This document shows, one piece after another, positions 1 to 7,376 of a stretch of DNA of 31,722 nucleotides. The position numbers and the translations under genes were made by a program. Below the pieces are notes generated by a model, which was not told where the DNA came from, searched no databases, and saw only the letters and a list, made by a program, of their open reading frames with translations. Numbering within the stretch: the stretch's first letter is position 1; each line of letters opens with the position of its first letter. The DNA comes from an uncultured Mesorhizobium sp. (GTDB taxonomy: Bacteria > Pseudomonadota > Alphaproteobacteria > Rhizobiales > Rhizobiaceae): assembly GCA_937958475.1 (NCBI GenBank), contig CALFXR010000040.1, positions 1-31,722 of the forward strand. Direction: 5' to 3'.

Positions 1-146
1 TCTATTGGGACTGGGCGCATTCGACTTCCGCCCGCTGACGCACTAGATTTGTCCCGTCCGCCGCGGCCCGACCGAAGGCCGCCGGAGCAACGCCGTCCTT
101 TTCCGGGCACCCCCCGCCCGCCAATCGCCAAGAAGGAGCATCATCC
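1..146. other. Leader of sodB and possible tail of an upstream gene
   Basis: The first 46 bases may be the end of an upstream forward gene: frame 2 ends at the TAG at 44-46 with residues LLGLGAFDFRPLTH, and frame 3 ends earlier at a TGA. I cannot tell which frame is coding, so no partial gene is called. From 47 to 146 there is a GC-rich leader, with a good Shine-Dalgarno (aaggagc, about 132-138) before the sodB ATG at 147. Confidence 0.4.
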
Positions 147-749
147 ATGGCTTTCACACTGCCCGAACTTCCCTACGACTACGAGGCGCTGCAGCCCTTC
201 ATGTCGAAGGAGACGCTCGAATATCACCACGACAAGCACCACAAGGCCTATGTCGACAACGGCAACAGGCTGGCCGCGGAAGCCGGCATGGACGGCCTTT
301 CGCTCGAGGAGATCGTCAAGCAGTCCTTCGGCAAGAATGCCGGCCTGTTCAACAATGCGGGCCAGCACTACAACCACATCCACTTCTGGAAGTGGATGAA
401 GAAGGGCGGCGGCGGCAAGAGCCTGCCGGGCGCGCTCGAGAAGGCGATCGACGCCGACCTCGGCGGCTACGACAAGTTCCGCGCCGACTTCATCGCCGCC
501 GGCACGACGCAGTTCGGCTCGGGCTGGGCCTGGCTGTCGGTCAAGGACGGCAAGCTCGCCATCTCGAAGACGCCGAACGGCGAGAACCCGCTGGTCCACG
601 GCGCCTCGCCGATCCTCGGCGTCGACGTCTGGGAGCATTCCTACTACATCGACTACCGCAACGCCCGGCCGAAATACCTGGAAGCCTTCGTCGACAGCCT
701 GATCAACTGGGACTACGTCCTGGAAATGTACGAGCAGGCGAAGAGCTGA
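147..749 (+). CDS. sodB: Superoxide dismutase, Fe/Mn type
   Basis: Converts superoxide to hydrogen peroxide and oxygen in the cytoplasm; no signal peptide is visible. The 200-residue length is normal for the family. The four metal ligands are visible as H27 (in EYHHDKHH), H77 (in QHYNHIHFW), and D160 and H164 (in DVWEHSYY). The glutamine at 73 just before the second ligand sits where iron enzymes usually carry the outer-sphere glutamine, so an iron or cambialistic enzyme is more likely than strict Mn; this is inferred from family knowledge. The ATG at 147 follows an aaggag Shine-Dalgarno. A strong hairpin terminator lies about 75 bases downstream, so the gene ends its transcription unit. Confidence 0.97.
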   Translation: MAFTLPELPYDYEALQPFMSKETLEYHHDKHHKAYVDNGNRLAAEAGMDGLSLEEIVKQSFGKNAGLFNNAGQHYNHIHFWKWMKKGGGGKSLPGALEKAIDADLGGYDKFRADFIAAGTTQFGSGWAWLSVKDGKLAISKTPNGENPLVHGASPILGVDVWEHSYYIDYRNARPKYLEAFVDSLINWDYVLEMYEQAKS

Positions 750-821
750 CGGCCGCGCCGACGGTGCCGGGAGCAAACGCCCGGCCCCACTCTTCTGCAG
801 CCTTGGTCTCAAGGCTCGTTC

Positions 822-855
822 AACCCCGCAGGTCCGGAAGGGCCGCGGGGTTTTC
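822..855 (+). terminator. Rho-independent terminator of sodB
   Basis: Perfect 8-bp stem: aaccccgc at 822-829 pairs with gcggggtt at 845-852, with a 15-base loop, and the T run continues to 854. It lies after the sodB stop and before the next promoter. Confidence 0.75.
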
Positions 856-894
856 GCTTGTCGCCGCCGACCGCAGGCGGCCATCCGGCCGTGC

Positions 895-923
895 TTGCCG
901 AATTCTATTTTCGTGATTATAAT
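895..923 (+). promoter_or_regulatory. Sigma-70-like promoter with 7-bp direct repeat
   Basis: TTGCCG at 895-900 and a perfect TATAAT at 918-923 are 17 bases apart. The -10 overlaps the first of two gattata direct repeats (915-921 and 930-936; 15-bp period), which could be an operator. This A+T-rich patch stands out from its surroundings. It implies a transcript start near 930 and supports the ATG at 951 rather than the longer frame from 858. Confidence 0.55.
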
Positions 924-950
924 AATTGCGATTATAGAAAGACTGCAGAG

Positions 951-2378
951 ATGGATCGCTTCGTGGGTCGCACCCGGGAATTGACGTTCCTGGCCAAGGA
1001 ATTCGACAAGCCGAACGCCTCCCTCGTGGTTGCTTTCGGTCGCCGCCGTATCGGCAAGTCGCGTCTGCTACGCCAGGCGGCGTCGGGCCGGAGCGAAGTC
1101 TATTTTCAGGCGACTCGCGTGTCGACCGTGCTCAATCTGGAACAATTCAAGGCCGAGGTCGCGCGCGCTCTCGGGCCGTCGCCCGTCCTGTCTGCGATCG
1201 ACGGGTGGGAAGGGGTCCTTCACTATCTTGCCGACGCCGCCAAATCGCGGCCGGGACTCGTCGTCACGATCGACGAGTTTCCATATCTCGTCGACCAGGA
1301 CGCAGCGCTTCCCTCGATCATCCAGCGCTTCTGGGATTCGGGAGCAGCCCGGCATGGGCGGCTGAAGATCGTGCTTTGCGGGTCCGCGATCGCGCAGATG
1401 GAGGACCTCCTTGCAGAACGGAACCCGCTTTACGGACGCATGACCGCCAGGCTCGAGGTCAAGCAGCTTCCTCTGCGAGAAATGCGCGACTTCTTTCCGA
1501 CATACTCTCCGGAGGAACTGATCGAGGCATACGCGATCTTCGGCGGGGTCCCGTACTACCTGACCTTGTGCTCTCCGGATGAGAGCCTCCGCAACAACGT
1601 GATCAACCTGCTGCTGACGGAGAGCGGACCGTTGATCGACGAGCCGAACACGCTGCTTCAAAGCGAGTTACGGGAGCCGGGTATCTACGCGAGCGTGATC
1701 GCCGCTCTTTCCGAAGGCCTCGGCTCGCCGGGAGACATTGCGACGCGACTGAAAATGCCGGTCACATCCCTGGGGTCGTATGTCCAAAAACTGGAGCGGC
1801 TTCATCTCGTCAGCAGCACCCGCTCCCTCGATGCACCGGACAAGACACGCAACCGCAGGATCGTTCTCACGGACCGTCTGATGGGGTTCTGGCATCGGTT
1901 CGTTCGCCCCAACCTGACCGCCATCAACGGCGGATTTGGCGCCGAGACCTACGATCAATACATCAGGCGTCGCTTTTCCGACTTCATGGGCGATGCCTTC
2001 GAAGGAATCTGTCTCGACTACGCGCGCCTGCACCTCGCCGAAGAGCTTGGCAGCCATGCAAGGGAGGTCGGGCAGATCTGGGGGCACGAGAGCTTCGACA
2101 TCGATGTCGCCGGCCGTCTCCTGGACGACGCCTGCTTCTACGGCGAATGCAAATGGCGGTCGGCACAGATCGACATGGCTATGGTCAGAAAACTTCGCGA
2201 GAACGCGGAAGCAACCGGATACGGACGTGGCAGGTCGGGAAAGAAGTACCTCTTCTTCAGCCGCGCAGGCTTCAGGGAAGAGGTCGCGGACCTGGCGAAG
2301 GCCGACGATTCCGTTCATCTGGTCGGTCTGGATCAGCTGGTTTTCGGCAATGGCCAGGCATGCGAACCAGCACCGTAG
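951..2378 (+). CDS. AAA-family ATPase with DUF234-type C-terminus
   Basis: A 475-residue protein of the archaeal-type ATPase (PF01637-like) and DUF234 group. Walker A is GRRRIGKS at residues 30-37, Walker B is LVVTIDEF ending at D108-E109, and a sensor-like serine occurs in VLCGS near 145. A winged-helix-like region follows. The C-terminus has DID at 383-385 and GECKW with E399 and K401, which fits the D...ExK pattern of restriction-endonuclease-like folds often seen in DUF234. The cellular role of the family is not settled; links to mobile or defence functions have been suggested. The open frame extends to 858, but that start lies beside the sodB terminator and upstream of the promoter, so 951 is chosen. 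It stands alone between sodB and the cytochrome pair. Confidence 0.85.
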   Translation: MDRFVGRTRELTFLAKEFDKPNASLVVAFGRRRIGKSRLLRQAASGRSEVYFQATRVSTVLNLEQFKAEVARALGPSPVLSAIDGWEGVLHYLADAAKSRPGLVVTIDEFPYLVDQDAALPSIIQRFWDSGAARHGRLKIVLCGSAIAQMEDLLAERNPLYGRMTARLEVKQLPLREMRDFFPTYSPEELIEAYAIFGGVPYYLTLCSPDESLRNNVINLLLTESGPLIDEPNTLLQSELREPGIYASVIAALSEGLGSPGDIATRLKMPVTSLGSYVQKLERLHLVSSTRSLDAPDKTRNRRIVLTDRLMGFWHRFVRPNLTAINGGFGAETYDQYIRRRFSDFMGDAFEGICLDYARLHLAEELGSHAREVGQIWGHESFDIDVAGRLLDDACFYGECKWRSAQIDMAMVRKLRENAEATGYGRGRSGKKYLFFSRAGFREEVADLAKADDSVHLVGLDQLVFGNGQACEPAP

Positions 2379-2523
2379 ATCGAACGCCAAGCCCGGCCCT
2401 GCCGGAGTTTGCCGGTCTCCGCCCAGACCCCGTTTCACGCAACCGTGAAAGGCGGGCCGGGATTATTTGCGCCACCATGGCGTTCAATCCCATGCAGCAT
2501 TCATTGCACCTCGGAGGGATTTC

Positions 2524-2961
2524 ATGAAACGACTGGTACTCGCCATTTCGGCCGTCGCACTCGTCTCGGGCGCGGCCTTCGCCGACCCGATCGCCGACCG
2601 CAAGGCCCTGATGAAGGAACGCGGCGGCTTCGTCGGCCAACTGGCGCCGATCGCGAAGGGCGAGAAGCCGTTCGACGCGACGGCGGTGCTGACCGCGCTC
2701 CAGGGCCTCGCCGCCAACGGGGCGAAGTTCAACGCCGATACGCTCTTCCCGGCCGGCAGCGACACGGGCGACACCAAGGCCTCGCCGAAGATCTGGGAGG
2801 ACATGGAAGGCTTCAAGAAGGCCGAGGCGAAGTTCGAGGCGGACGTCGCCGCGGCCATCGCCGCCGCGCCGCAGGATCTCGACAGCTTCAAGACGCAGTT
2901 CAGCGCGGTTACTTCCAACTGCGGCGCCTGCCACCAGACCTACCGGCTGCCGCAGAGCTGA
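2524..2961 (+). CDS. Cytochrome c' (class II, c-556 like)
   Basis: A 145-residue periplasmic monoheme protein. It starts with a signal peptide (MKRL..., hydrophobic to about residue 20, likely cut after AFA). The single heme motif CGACH (C133, C136, H137) is at the extreme C-terminus, which is typical of class II four-helix cytochromes c'. Such proteins carry electrons or bind small gases such as NO; which applies here cannot be told. A Shine-Dalgarno (ggaggg, 2513-2518) precedes the ATG at 2524, so the longer in-frame start at 2467 is rejected. A diheme cytochrome c gene begins 9 bases after its stop, so the two are almost certainly co-transcribed. Confidence 0.87.
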   Translation: MKRLVLAISAVALVSGAAFADPIADRKALMKERGGFVGQLAPIAKGEKPFDATAVLTALQGLAANGAKFNADTLFPAGSDTGDTKASPKIWEDMEGFKKAEAKFEADVAAAIAAAPQDLDSFKTQFSAVTSNCGACHQTYRLPQS

Positions 2962-2970
2962 CCGGTACGC

Positions 2971-3918
2971 ATGGGGCTGGTCGGCAAGGCACTATCGGCT
3001 GCAATCCTCCTGGGTATCGCGGGAGGAGCGGTCTTCTGGTTGCTGACGTCGCCCGACCGGCTCGACAGTAAAGAACTCGCCGCGCTGGGAACAGGCGATC
3101 CCGGGCGCGGCGAGGCGATCTTCAACGCCGGCGGCTGCACGTCCTGCCATGCCAAGCCCAAGTCGGAAGGCGAAGCCCGGCTGCAGCTCGTCGGCGGGGT
3201 GGAACTCAACACGCCGTTCGGCACATTCGTCGCGCCCAACATCTCGCAGGATCCGAGCGACGGCATCGGGCTGTGGTCGCTCGAGGATTTCGCCGACGCC
3301 ATGCTGCGCGGCGTCTCGCCCGACGGCGAGCACTATTACCCGGCGTTCCCCTATTCGTCCTATGCGCGCATGGCGCCGGGCGACGTCGCCGATCTCTTCA
3401 GCTACATGAAGACCCTGCCGGCGGCGGCGGGTGCCGCACCCGGCCACCGGCTCGGCTTCCCCTTCAGCATCCGCCGCGGGCTCGGCCTGTGGAAGCTGCT
3501 TCATCTCGGCGGCGCGCCGGTGATCGCGCTGGCCGACGACGCGCCGGAAGCGGTGCGCCGCGGACGCTACCTCGTCGAGGGGCCGGGGCACTGCGGCGAG
3601 TGCCACACGCCGCGCGACCTCTCGGGCGGCGTGAAGAAGGGCGAATGGCTGGCGGGCGCGGTCGCCGCCGAGGGCACCGGCAACATCCCCAACATCACCT
3701 CGGGCGAGGGCGGCATCGGCGCCTGGTCGGCCGAGGAGATCGCCTATTTCCTGGAAAGCGGCTTCACGCCCGACTTCGATTCGGCCGGCGGGGCGATGGC
3801 CGAGGTGATCAAGAACACGTCGCTGCTCGCCCCGGAAGACCGCGCGGCGATTGCCGCCTATCTCAAGGCGGTGCCGCCGCGACCGAACGGCTATCCGGCG
3901 GCGAAGCCGGCGGGGTAG
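2971..3918 (+). CDS. Membrane-anchored diheme cytochrome c
   Basis: A 315-residue protein with an N-terminal hydrophobic anchor (about residues 5-25) and two class I cytochrome c domains. Heme motifs are CTSCH (C56, C59, H60) and CGECH (C208, C211, H212). Candidate sixth-ligand methionines lie in the later part of each domain. The layout resembles the cytochrome subunits of membrane alcohol/aldehyde dehydrogenases, which pass electrons from a periplasmic dehydrogenase to the respiratory chain, but no dehydrogenase gene is nearby. It lies directly after the cytochrome c' gene; electron exchange between the two is a reasonable inference. The reading frame ends at a TAG beside a small GC-rich repeat. 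Confidence 0.9.
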   Translation: MGLVGKALSAAILLGIAGGAVFWLLTSPDRLDSKELAALGTGDPGRGEAIFNAGGCTSCHAKPKSEGEARLQLVGGVELNTPFGTFVAPNISQDPSDGIGLWSLEDFADAMLRGVSPDGEHYYPAFPYSSYARMAPGDVADLFSYMKTLPAAAGAAPGHRLGFPFSIRRGLGLWKLLHLGGAPVIALADDAPEAVRRGRYLVEGPGHCGECHTPRDLSGGVKKGEWLAGAVAAEGTGNIPNITSGEGGIGAWSAEEIAYFLESGFTPDFDSAGGAMAEVIKNTSLLAPEDRAAIAAYLKAVPPRPNGYPAAKPAG

Positions 3919-4063
3919 GGCGGGCGCCTCACAGGTTCATGTACAGGCAAGCGTCGCGCACCCCTTCTCCCCGCGAGGGAAGGACAGGCGCCCGGTCCTT
4001 GCGCGGCGGTGCGGGGTGACGGCATCGCGGGCCGGCATCGCGGATGCTTAAGCCCCGCCTCCC

Positions 4064-4447
4064 TCAGCGGTCGCCGAGGAACTCGAAGCCGTCCTCGAAG
4101 AAGACGTTGTAGTCGCAGGTGATCTCCTCGCCGGCGGCGATGTCCTTCAGCGCGTGGGCGACGTCGCCGTCGGAGAAGTCGGTGTTGGGAGCGTCGGCGT
4201 GGTTCATGTAGCGCGCGTCGTCGGCCTCGAAGACGATGAATCGCGGGTCCTTGCGCCGCGGATAGCAGTAGCGGTCGAGGTAGGACTTGATGGCGCCTTC
4301 CTGCGCTTCCCAGACCTCGACCGGGATCAGCCGGTCGAAGCGCTCGTCGAGCCGCCAGATGAGCGTGCCCGCCGGGATGTCCTGCTTGGCGAACACGCCG
4401 ATCCCCTCGATCGCCGATTTGCCGAGATAGACGTCGACGAGAAACAT
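4064..4447 (-). CDS. Small SET-domain protein (putative lysine methyltransferase)
   Basis: A 127-residue stand-alone SET domain. The SET signatures are clear: GIGVFAKQDIPAGTLIW (16-32), the pseudoknot motif YMNHADAPN (N82, H83, N88), and AGEEITCDY with the usual catalytic-type tyrosine at Y113. SET proteins transfer methyl groups from S-adenosylmethionine to lysine side chains. Bacterial stand-alone members have mostly unknown substrates, and I cannot name one here. The ATG at 4447 is only 11 bases past the MFS transporter stop, so it is the third gene of the tetR-MFS-SET operon. There is no post-SET cysteine cluster. Confidence 0.88.
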   Translation of the reverse strand: MFLVDVYLGKSAIEGIGVFAKQDIPAGTLIWRLDERFDRLIPVEVWEAQEGAIKSYLDRYCYPRRKDPRFIVFEADDARYMNHADAPNTDFSDGDVAHALKDIAAGEEITCDYNVFFEDGFEFLGDR

Positions 4448-4458
4448 GTGCTGGTCCT

Positions 4459-5946
4459 TCAGGCTTCGGCGACCACCGGCTGCGCCCGCCGGTCCGCGTC
4501 CTGGGCCGACGGCGCCGGCGGCGCCTTCAACAGCAGCACAAGCCCAGCCACGGCGAGGAAAGCAAGGATTTCGTAGAGCACAGCGGCCTCAAGGCTGTTG
4601 ATGAACGCCGGATGCGGCAGCGAACCGGAGGCGAACTCGCCCGAGAGGGTGGAGAAGAAGATCTGGCCGTTGATGGCGATGCCGACGGCGCTGCCGATCT
4701 GCTGGAAGGATTGCAGGGCGCCCGAGCCCGAGCCGGCGTCGCGCGGCGGCACGGTCGACAGCACGGTCTGGAACATCGGCGAGATGCCGACGCCGAGGCC
4801 GAAGCCGCACAGCGCCAGCGGGACGACGAGGTTCCAGTGGTCGACCGCGTCGCCGGTCGCCGAGACGACGAAACGCAGGATCGTCATGCCGACCACCAGC
4901 GACAGGGCGCCGACGGCGATGCGCTGGCGCGGCCAGCGCGTGCCGAGGCGGCCCGACGCGATCGAGGCGACGAGCACGCCGAGCGGGAAGGGCGTCGTGG
5001 TGAGGCCCGATTCCAGCGGCGAGAAGCCGAAGCCGTTCTGCAGGAACACGGCGAGCACGAGGAAGAAGCCGGAGACGCCGGAGAAGAAGATGATGGTCAT
5101 CGCCGAGCCGAGCAGGAAACTGCCGTTCTTCATCAGGGCGACGGGCAGCAGCTCTCCGGCGCCGCGATTTTCCTGGCGGCGCTCGTGGAAGAAGAAGGCG
5201 AGGAAGCCGAGCAGCGCGACGGCGATCATGGCGAAGGTCCATGCCGGCCAGTCGTAGGTGTGGCCCTCGATCAGCGGGAAGACCAGCAGGAACACCGACA
5301 GTCCGGCGATCGCCATGCCGCCCCAGTCGTTCTTCAGGCCTGGATGCGGCCTGGTGGCGGGGACCGCGATCATGGCGGCGGCGACGGTGAACAGGCCGAT
5401 CGGGATGTTGACGAGGAAGATCGGCCGCCAGTCGAGGCCGAACAGGTCGGCCTCGATCAGGAGGCCGCCGGTGAGCGGCCCGGCGACCGAGGCGAGGCCG
5501 GCGGAGAGGCCGAACAGCGAGAAGGCGAGCGCGCGCTCCTTCGGCGGGAACATGACCTGCGCCAGCGCCAGCACCTGCGGCATCATCGCGGCGCTGGAAA
5601 AGCCCTGGAGGACGCGGGCGACGATGAGCGTGTTCATCGTCGGCGCGACGCCGCACAGGAGCGAGAACAGGGTGAAGCCGGTGACGCCGGCGAGGAACAT
5701 CGGCTTGCGGCCGATACGGTCGCCGAGCCGGCCGAAGGGCAGCAGGCCGAGCGCGAAGGCGAGCACGTAGGCGGCCGCCACCCATTCGATCTGGGCGCTG
5801 GTGGCGCCCATGCCCGACTGCATGCGCGGCAGGGCGACGTTGACGATGGAGACGTCGACGAGGTTCATGAAGCCGGCGAGCAGGAGGATGCCGAGCGCGA
5901 ACCAGCGACGCGGATAGGCGTCGGCGGCGGTGAGCGGAGGGGTCAT
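4459..5946 (-). CDS. MFS multidrug exporter, DHA2 (EmrB/QacA) family
   Basis: A 495-residue inner-membrane proton-driven exporter with about 14 hydrophobic segments, as expected for DHA2 transporters. Family motifs: VDVSIVNVALPRM in the first helix (motif D1), GRLGDRIGRKP between helices 2 and 3 (motif A), and an antiporter motif around GPLTGG in helix 5 (motif C). The start overlaps the stop of the upstream TetR gene as ATGA (5943-5946), showing translational coupling; the longer open frame upstream is the shadow of tetR. The substrate is unknown; export of a toxic compound sensed by the adjacent TetR protein is the usual arrangement. No membrane-fusion (EmrA) gene lies beside it. Confidence 0.95.
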   Translation of the reverse strand: MTPPLTAADAYPRRWFALGILLLAGFMNLVDVSIVNVALPRMQSGMGATSAQIEWVAAAYVLAFALGLLPFGRLGDRIGRKPMFLAGVTGFTLFSLLCGVAPTMNTLIVARVLQGFSSAAMMPQVLALAQVMFPPKERALAFSLFGLSAGLASVAGPLTGGLLIEADLFGLDWRPIFLVNIPIGLFTVAAAMIAVPATRPHPGLKNDWGGMAIAGLSVFLLVFPLIEGHTYDWPAWTFAMIAVALLGFLAFFFHERRQENRGAGELLPVALMKNGSFLLGSAMTIIFFSGVSGFFLVLAVFLQNGFGFSPLESGLTTTPFPLGVLVASIASGRLGTRWPRQRIAVGALSLVVGMTILRFVVSATGDAVDHWNLVVPLALCGFGLGVGISPMFQTVLSTVPPRDAGSGSGALQSFQQIGSAVGIAINGQIFFSTLSGEFASGSLPHPAFINSLEAAVLYEILAFLAVAGLVLLLKAPPAPSAQDADRRAQPVVAEA

Positions 5947-6566
5947 GGAAGAAGTCCTGGATCCTGGGGGGTTGGATTCTTGACGGCGCGCTCCAGTTCG
6001 GATGCGACGCGGTCGAAACTGGCGAGGCTGTCGCCCGGCGAGCGCTGCGAGGCGATCATGCCGCCGATCACCATCGCCGCGGCGGCGGCCGGGTCGAGGT
6101 CGGCGCGAAAGCTGCCGTCGGCGCGGCCGCGGGCGAGGATTTCCGCGATCTGGCCGTGCCAGAAGGCCTGCATCGGCCGCATGATATCGGCGATCCTGGG
6201 ATCGCGGCGGGCGCGCTCGGAGAGTTCGGACAGCACGATGAAGGGCTCGGCGCCGTCGGCGATCGTCTCGCGGAAATCGGCGAATTCCAGGCGCAGGACC
6301 TCCAGCGCCGACAGGCCGTCGCGCGGGCGGCGCAGGTACTGCGCCTTGAACGCGTCGCGCAGCGACTGGGCGACGAGCTCGACCAGCGCCTCCTTGGAGG
6401 GCACGTGATAGTGCAGCGTGGCGATGTTGATGCCGACGCGCTCGGCGATGTCGCGCGTGCGCAGGCCCTCGAAGCCGCGCTCGGCGATCAGCGCCCGGGC
6501 GGCGGCGGCGATTTCGATGCGGCGGTGATCTGTGTCGCGGCGGGTCGGCTCGGGGGCGGCGGTCAT
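5943..6566 (-). CDS. TetR/AcrR family transcriptional regulator
   Basis: A 207-residue one-component repressor. The helix-turn-helix occupies about residues 15-60, with the TetR signature LRTRDIAERVGINIATLHYHVPSKEA (written here in part: RDIAERVGINIATLHYH). The ligand-binding helical part fills residues 65-200. It is the first gene of the operon with the MFS exporter and the SET gene and overlaps the exporter by four bases. Two inverted repeats sit just upstream of its start (6573-6586 and 6574-6609) and could be its own operator, which would make this an autoregulated efflux operon relieved by an unknown ligand. Confidence 0.95.
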   Translation of the reverse strand: MTAAPEPTRRDTDHRRIEIAAAARALIAERGFEGLRTRDIAERVGINIATLHYHVPSKEALVELVAQSLRDAFKAQYLRRPRDGLSALEVLRLEFADFRETIADGAEPFIVLSELSERARRDPRIADIMRPMQAFWHGQIAEILARGRADGSFRADLDPAAAAAMVIGGMIASQRSPGDSLASFDRVASELERAVKNPTPQDPGLLP

Positions 6567-6979
6567 CCGGCAATCAATCAGTTGATGGAGAGACGAACGG
6601 AATGATTGAGAATGGCGGAGGAGTCAAGGGGGGGGAGATGGTAGGGGCTACCCACGACGCCAAACGGGTCGCGCAGGCGGGCGGTGGCATGCGTTTCCAG
6701 GCACAAGGGCAGGGGACATCATCGCCCTGCCGGGACCTTCTGTAGGCAGGGGCAACATCGAGCGCCGCCCGACAACGACCGAAGGTCGGCGAGGACGTCA
6801 CGCAAGACAGAATTGCCGGGGACTTCCGCGATTCCGCACATCTCAATCGGGGAAGCCATATGCTACCAGTCGCGCTTTGGTAACCGCCCTGTGTCTCCTT
6901 TCTCGTATTAGCCCGGACGAGTATGGAGCGAGACAAGAATCAGCGGTAACCGTGTTCGCGGAGAGGCTGGATTGAAGCA
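6567..6979. other. Intergenic region upstream of tetR operon
   Basis: About 410 bases without a convincing gene. It holds the candidate TetR operator at its left edge and a run of G at about 6629-6636. The open frames crossing it have arbitrary composition and no ribosome binding site. From about 6830 the base composition becomes more A+T-rich, leading into the next gene. Confidence 0.5.
6573..6609. promoter_or_regulatory. Candidate TetR operator
   Basis: Two nested inverted repeats lie immediately upstream of the tetR ATG: atcaa (6573-6577) with ttgat (6582-6586), and tcaatca (6574-6580) with tgattga (6603-6609). The position next to an autoregulated TetR gene makes an operator plausible. 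The order ATCAA-N4-TTGAT is the reverse of an FNR/FixK box, so it is not one of those. Confidence 0.4.
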
Positions 6980-7321
6980 ATGCCAAGTTTGACCGGATAC
7001 GGCATTGAACGGAAATTGCTGTTCAGCATAGATGCATCCTCGGTCTACGAGACGCTGGAAAAGAAACAGTTGCTTGGAAATTACGACGTTGTCGGTATCA
7101 TGGGTGCAGCGCTAAAAATACTGCCGATCGTGGACAGATACGCGCCGACATACTTCGATGATTCGGATATCGCCGCGATCGTTTCCGATCTGGAGAAATT
7201 ATCCTTCGTCTCGCCCGCCTATGCGAGGAATATCATTGGCGTTCGATCAATAATCCAGCGCTATCGAGGGTCGCTACGGTTGCTGGAATTCAAAGCACAA
7301 CACTCGCCCGGGGCGCGGTGA
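6980..7321 (+). CDS. Hypothetical protein, low G+C
   Basis: A 113-residue ORF that I do not recognise. It starts with MPSLTGYGIERKLLFSIDA and has alternating hydrophobic and charged stretches consistent with a soluble helical protein; there is no signal peptide, cysteine or known motif. Codon use is clearly more A+T-rich than in neighbouring genes, suggesting recent acquisition. A gagagg stretch (about 6961-6966) is 13 bases before the ATG, a weak ribosome site. It points away from the tetR operon and converges on the oligopeptidase gene. A real gene is plausible but unproven. Confidence 0.45.
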   Translation: MPSLTGYGIERKLLFSIDASSVYETLEKKQLLGNYDVVGIMGAALKILPIVDRYAPTYFDDSDIAAIVSDLEKLSFVSPAYARNIIGVRSIIQRYRGSLRLLEFKAQHSPGAR

Positions 7322-7376
7322 ACGAACAGCCGCCTTCTCCCGCAAGGGTAGAAGATAGCATCGGCGCCGCCGCGCG

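Noticed and set aside
5947..6573. Extension of the MFS gene upstream as one 704-codon frame
   Set aside because: The extra part is the out-of-frame shadow of the TetR gene; the transporter motif set begins at 5946, where ATG overlaps the tetR stop.
6573..6586. FNR/FixK-type box
   Set aside because: The half sites are in the order ATCAA-N4-TTGAT, opposite to the TTGAT-N4-ATCAA of FNR/FixK.
6574..6936. Reverse 120-codon frame upstream of tetR
   Set aside because: Starts without a ribosome site, has an amino-acid mix typical of non-coding GC-rich DNA and covers the probable operator.
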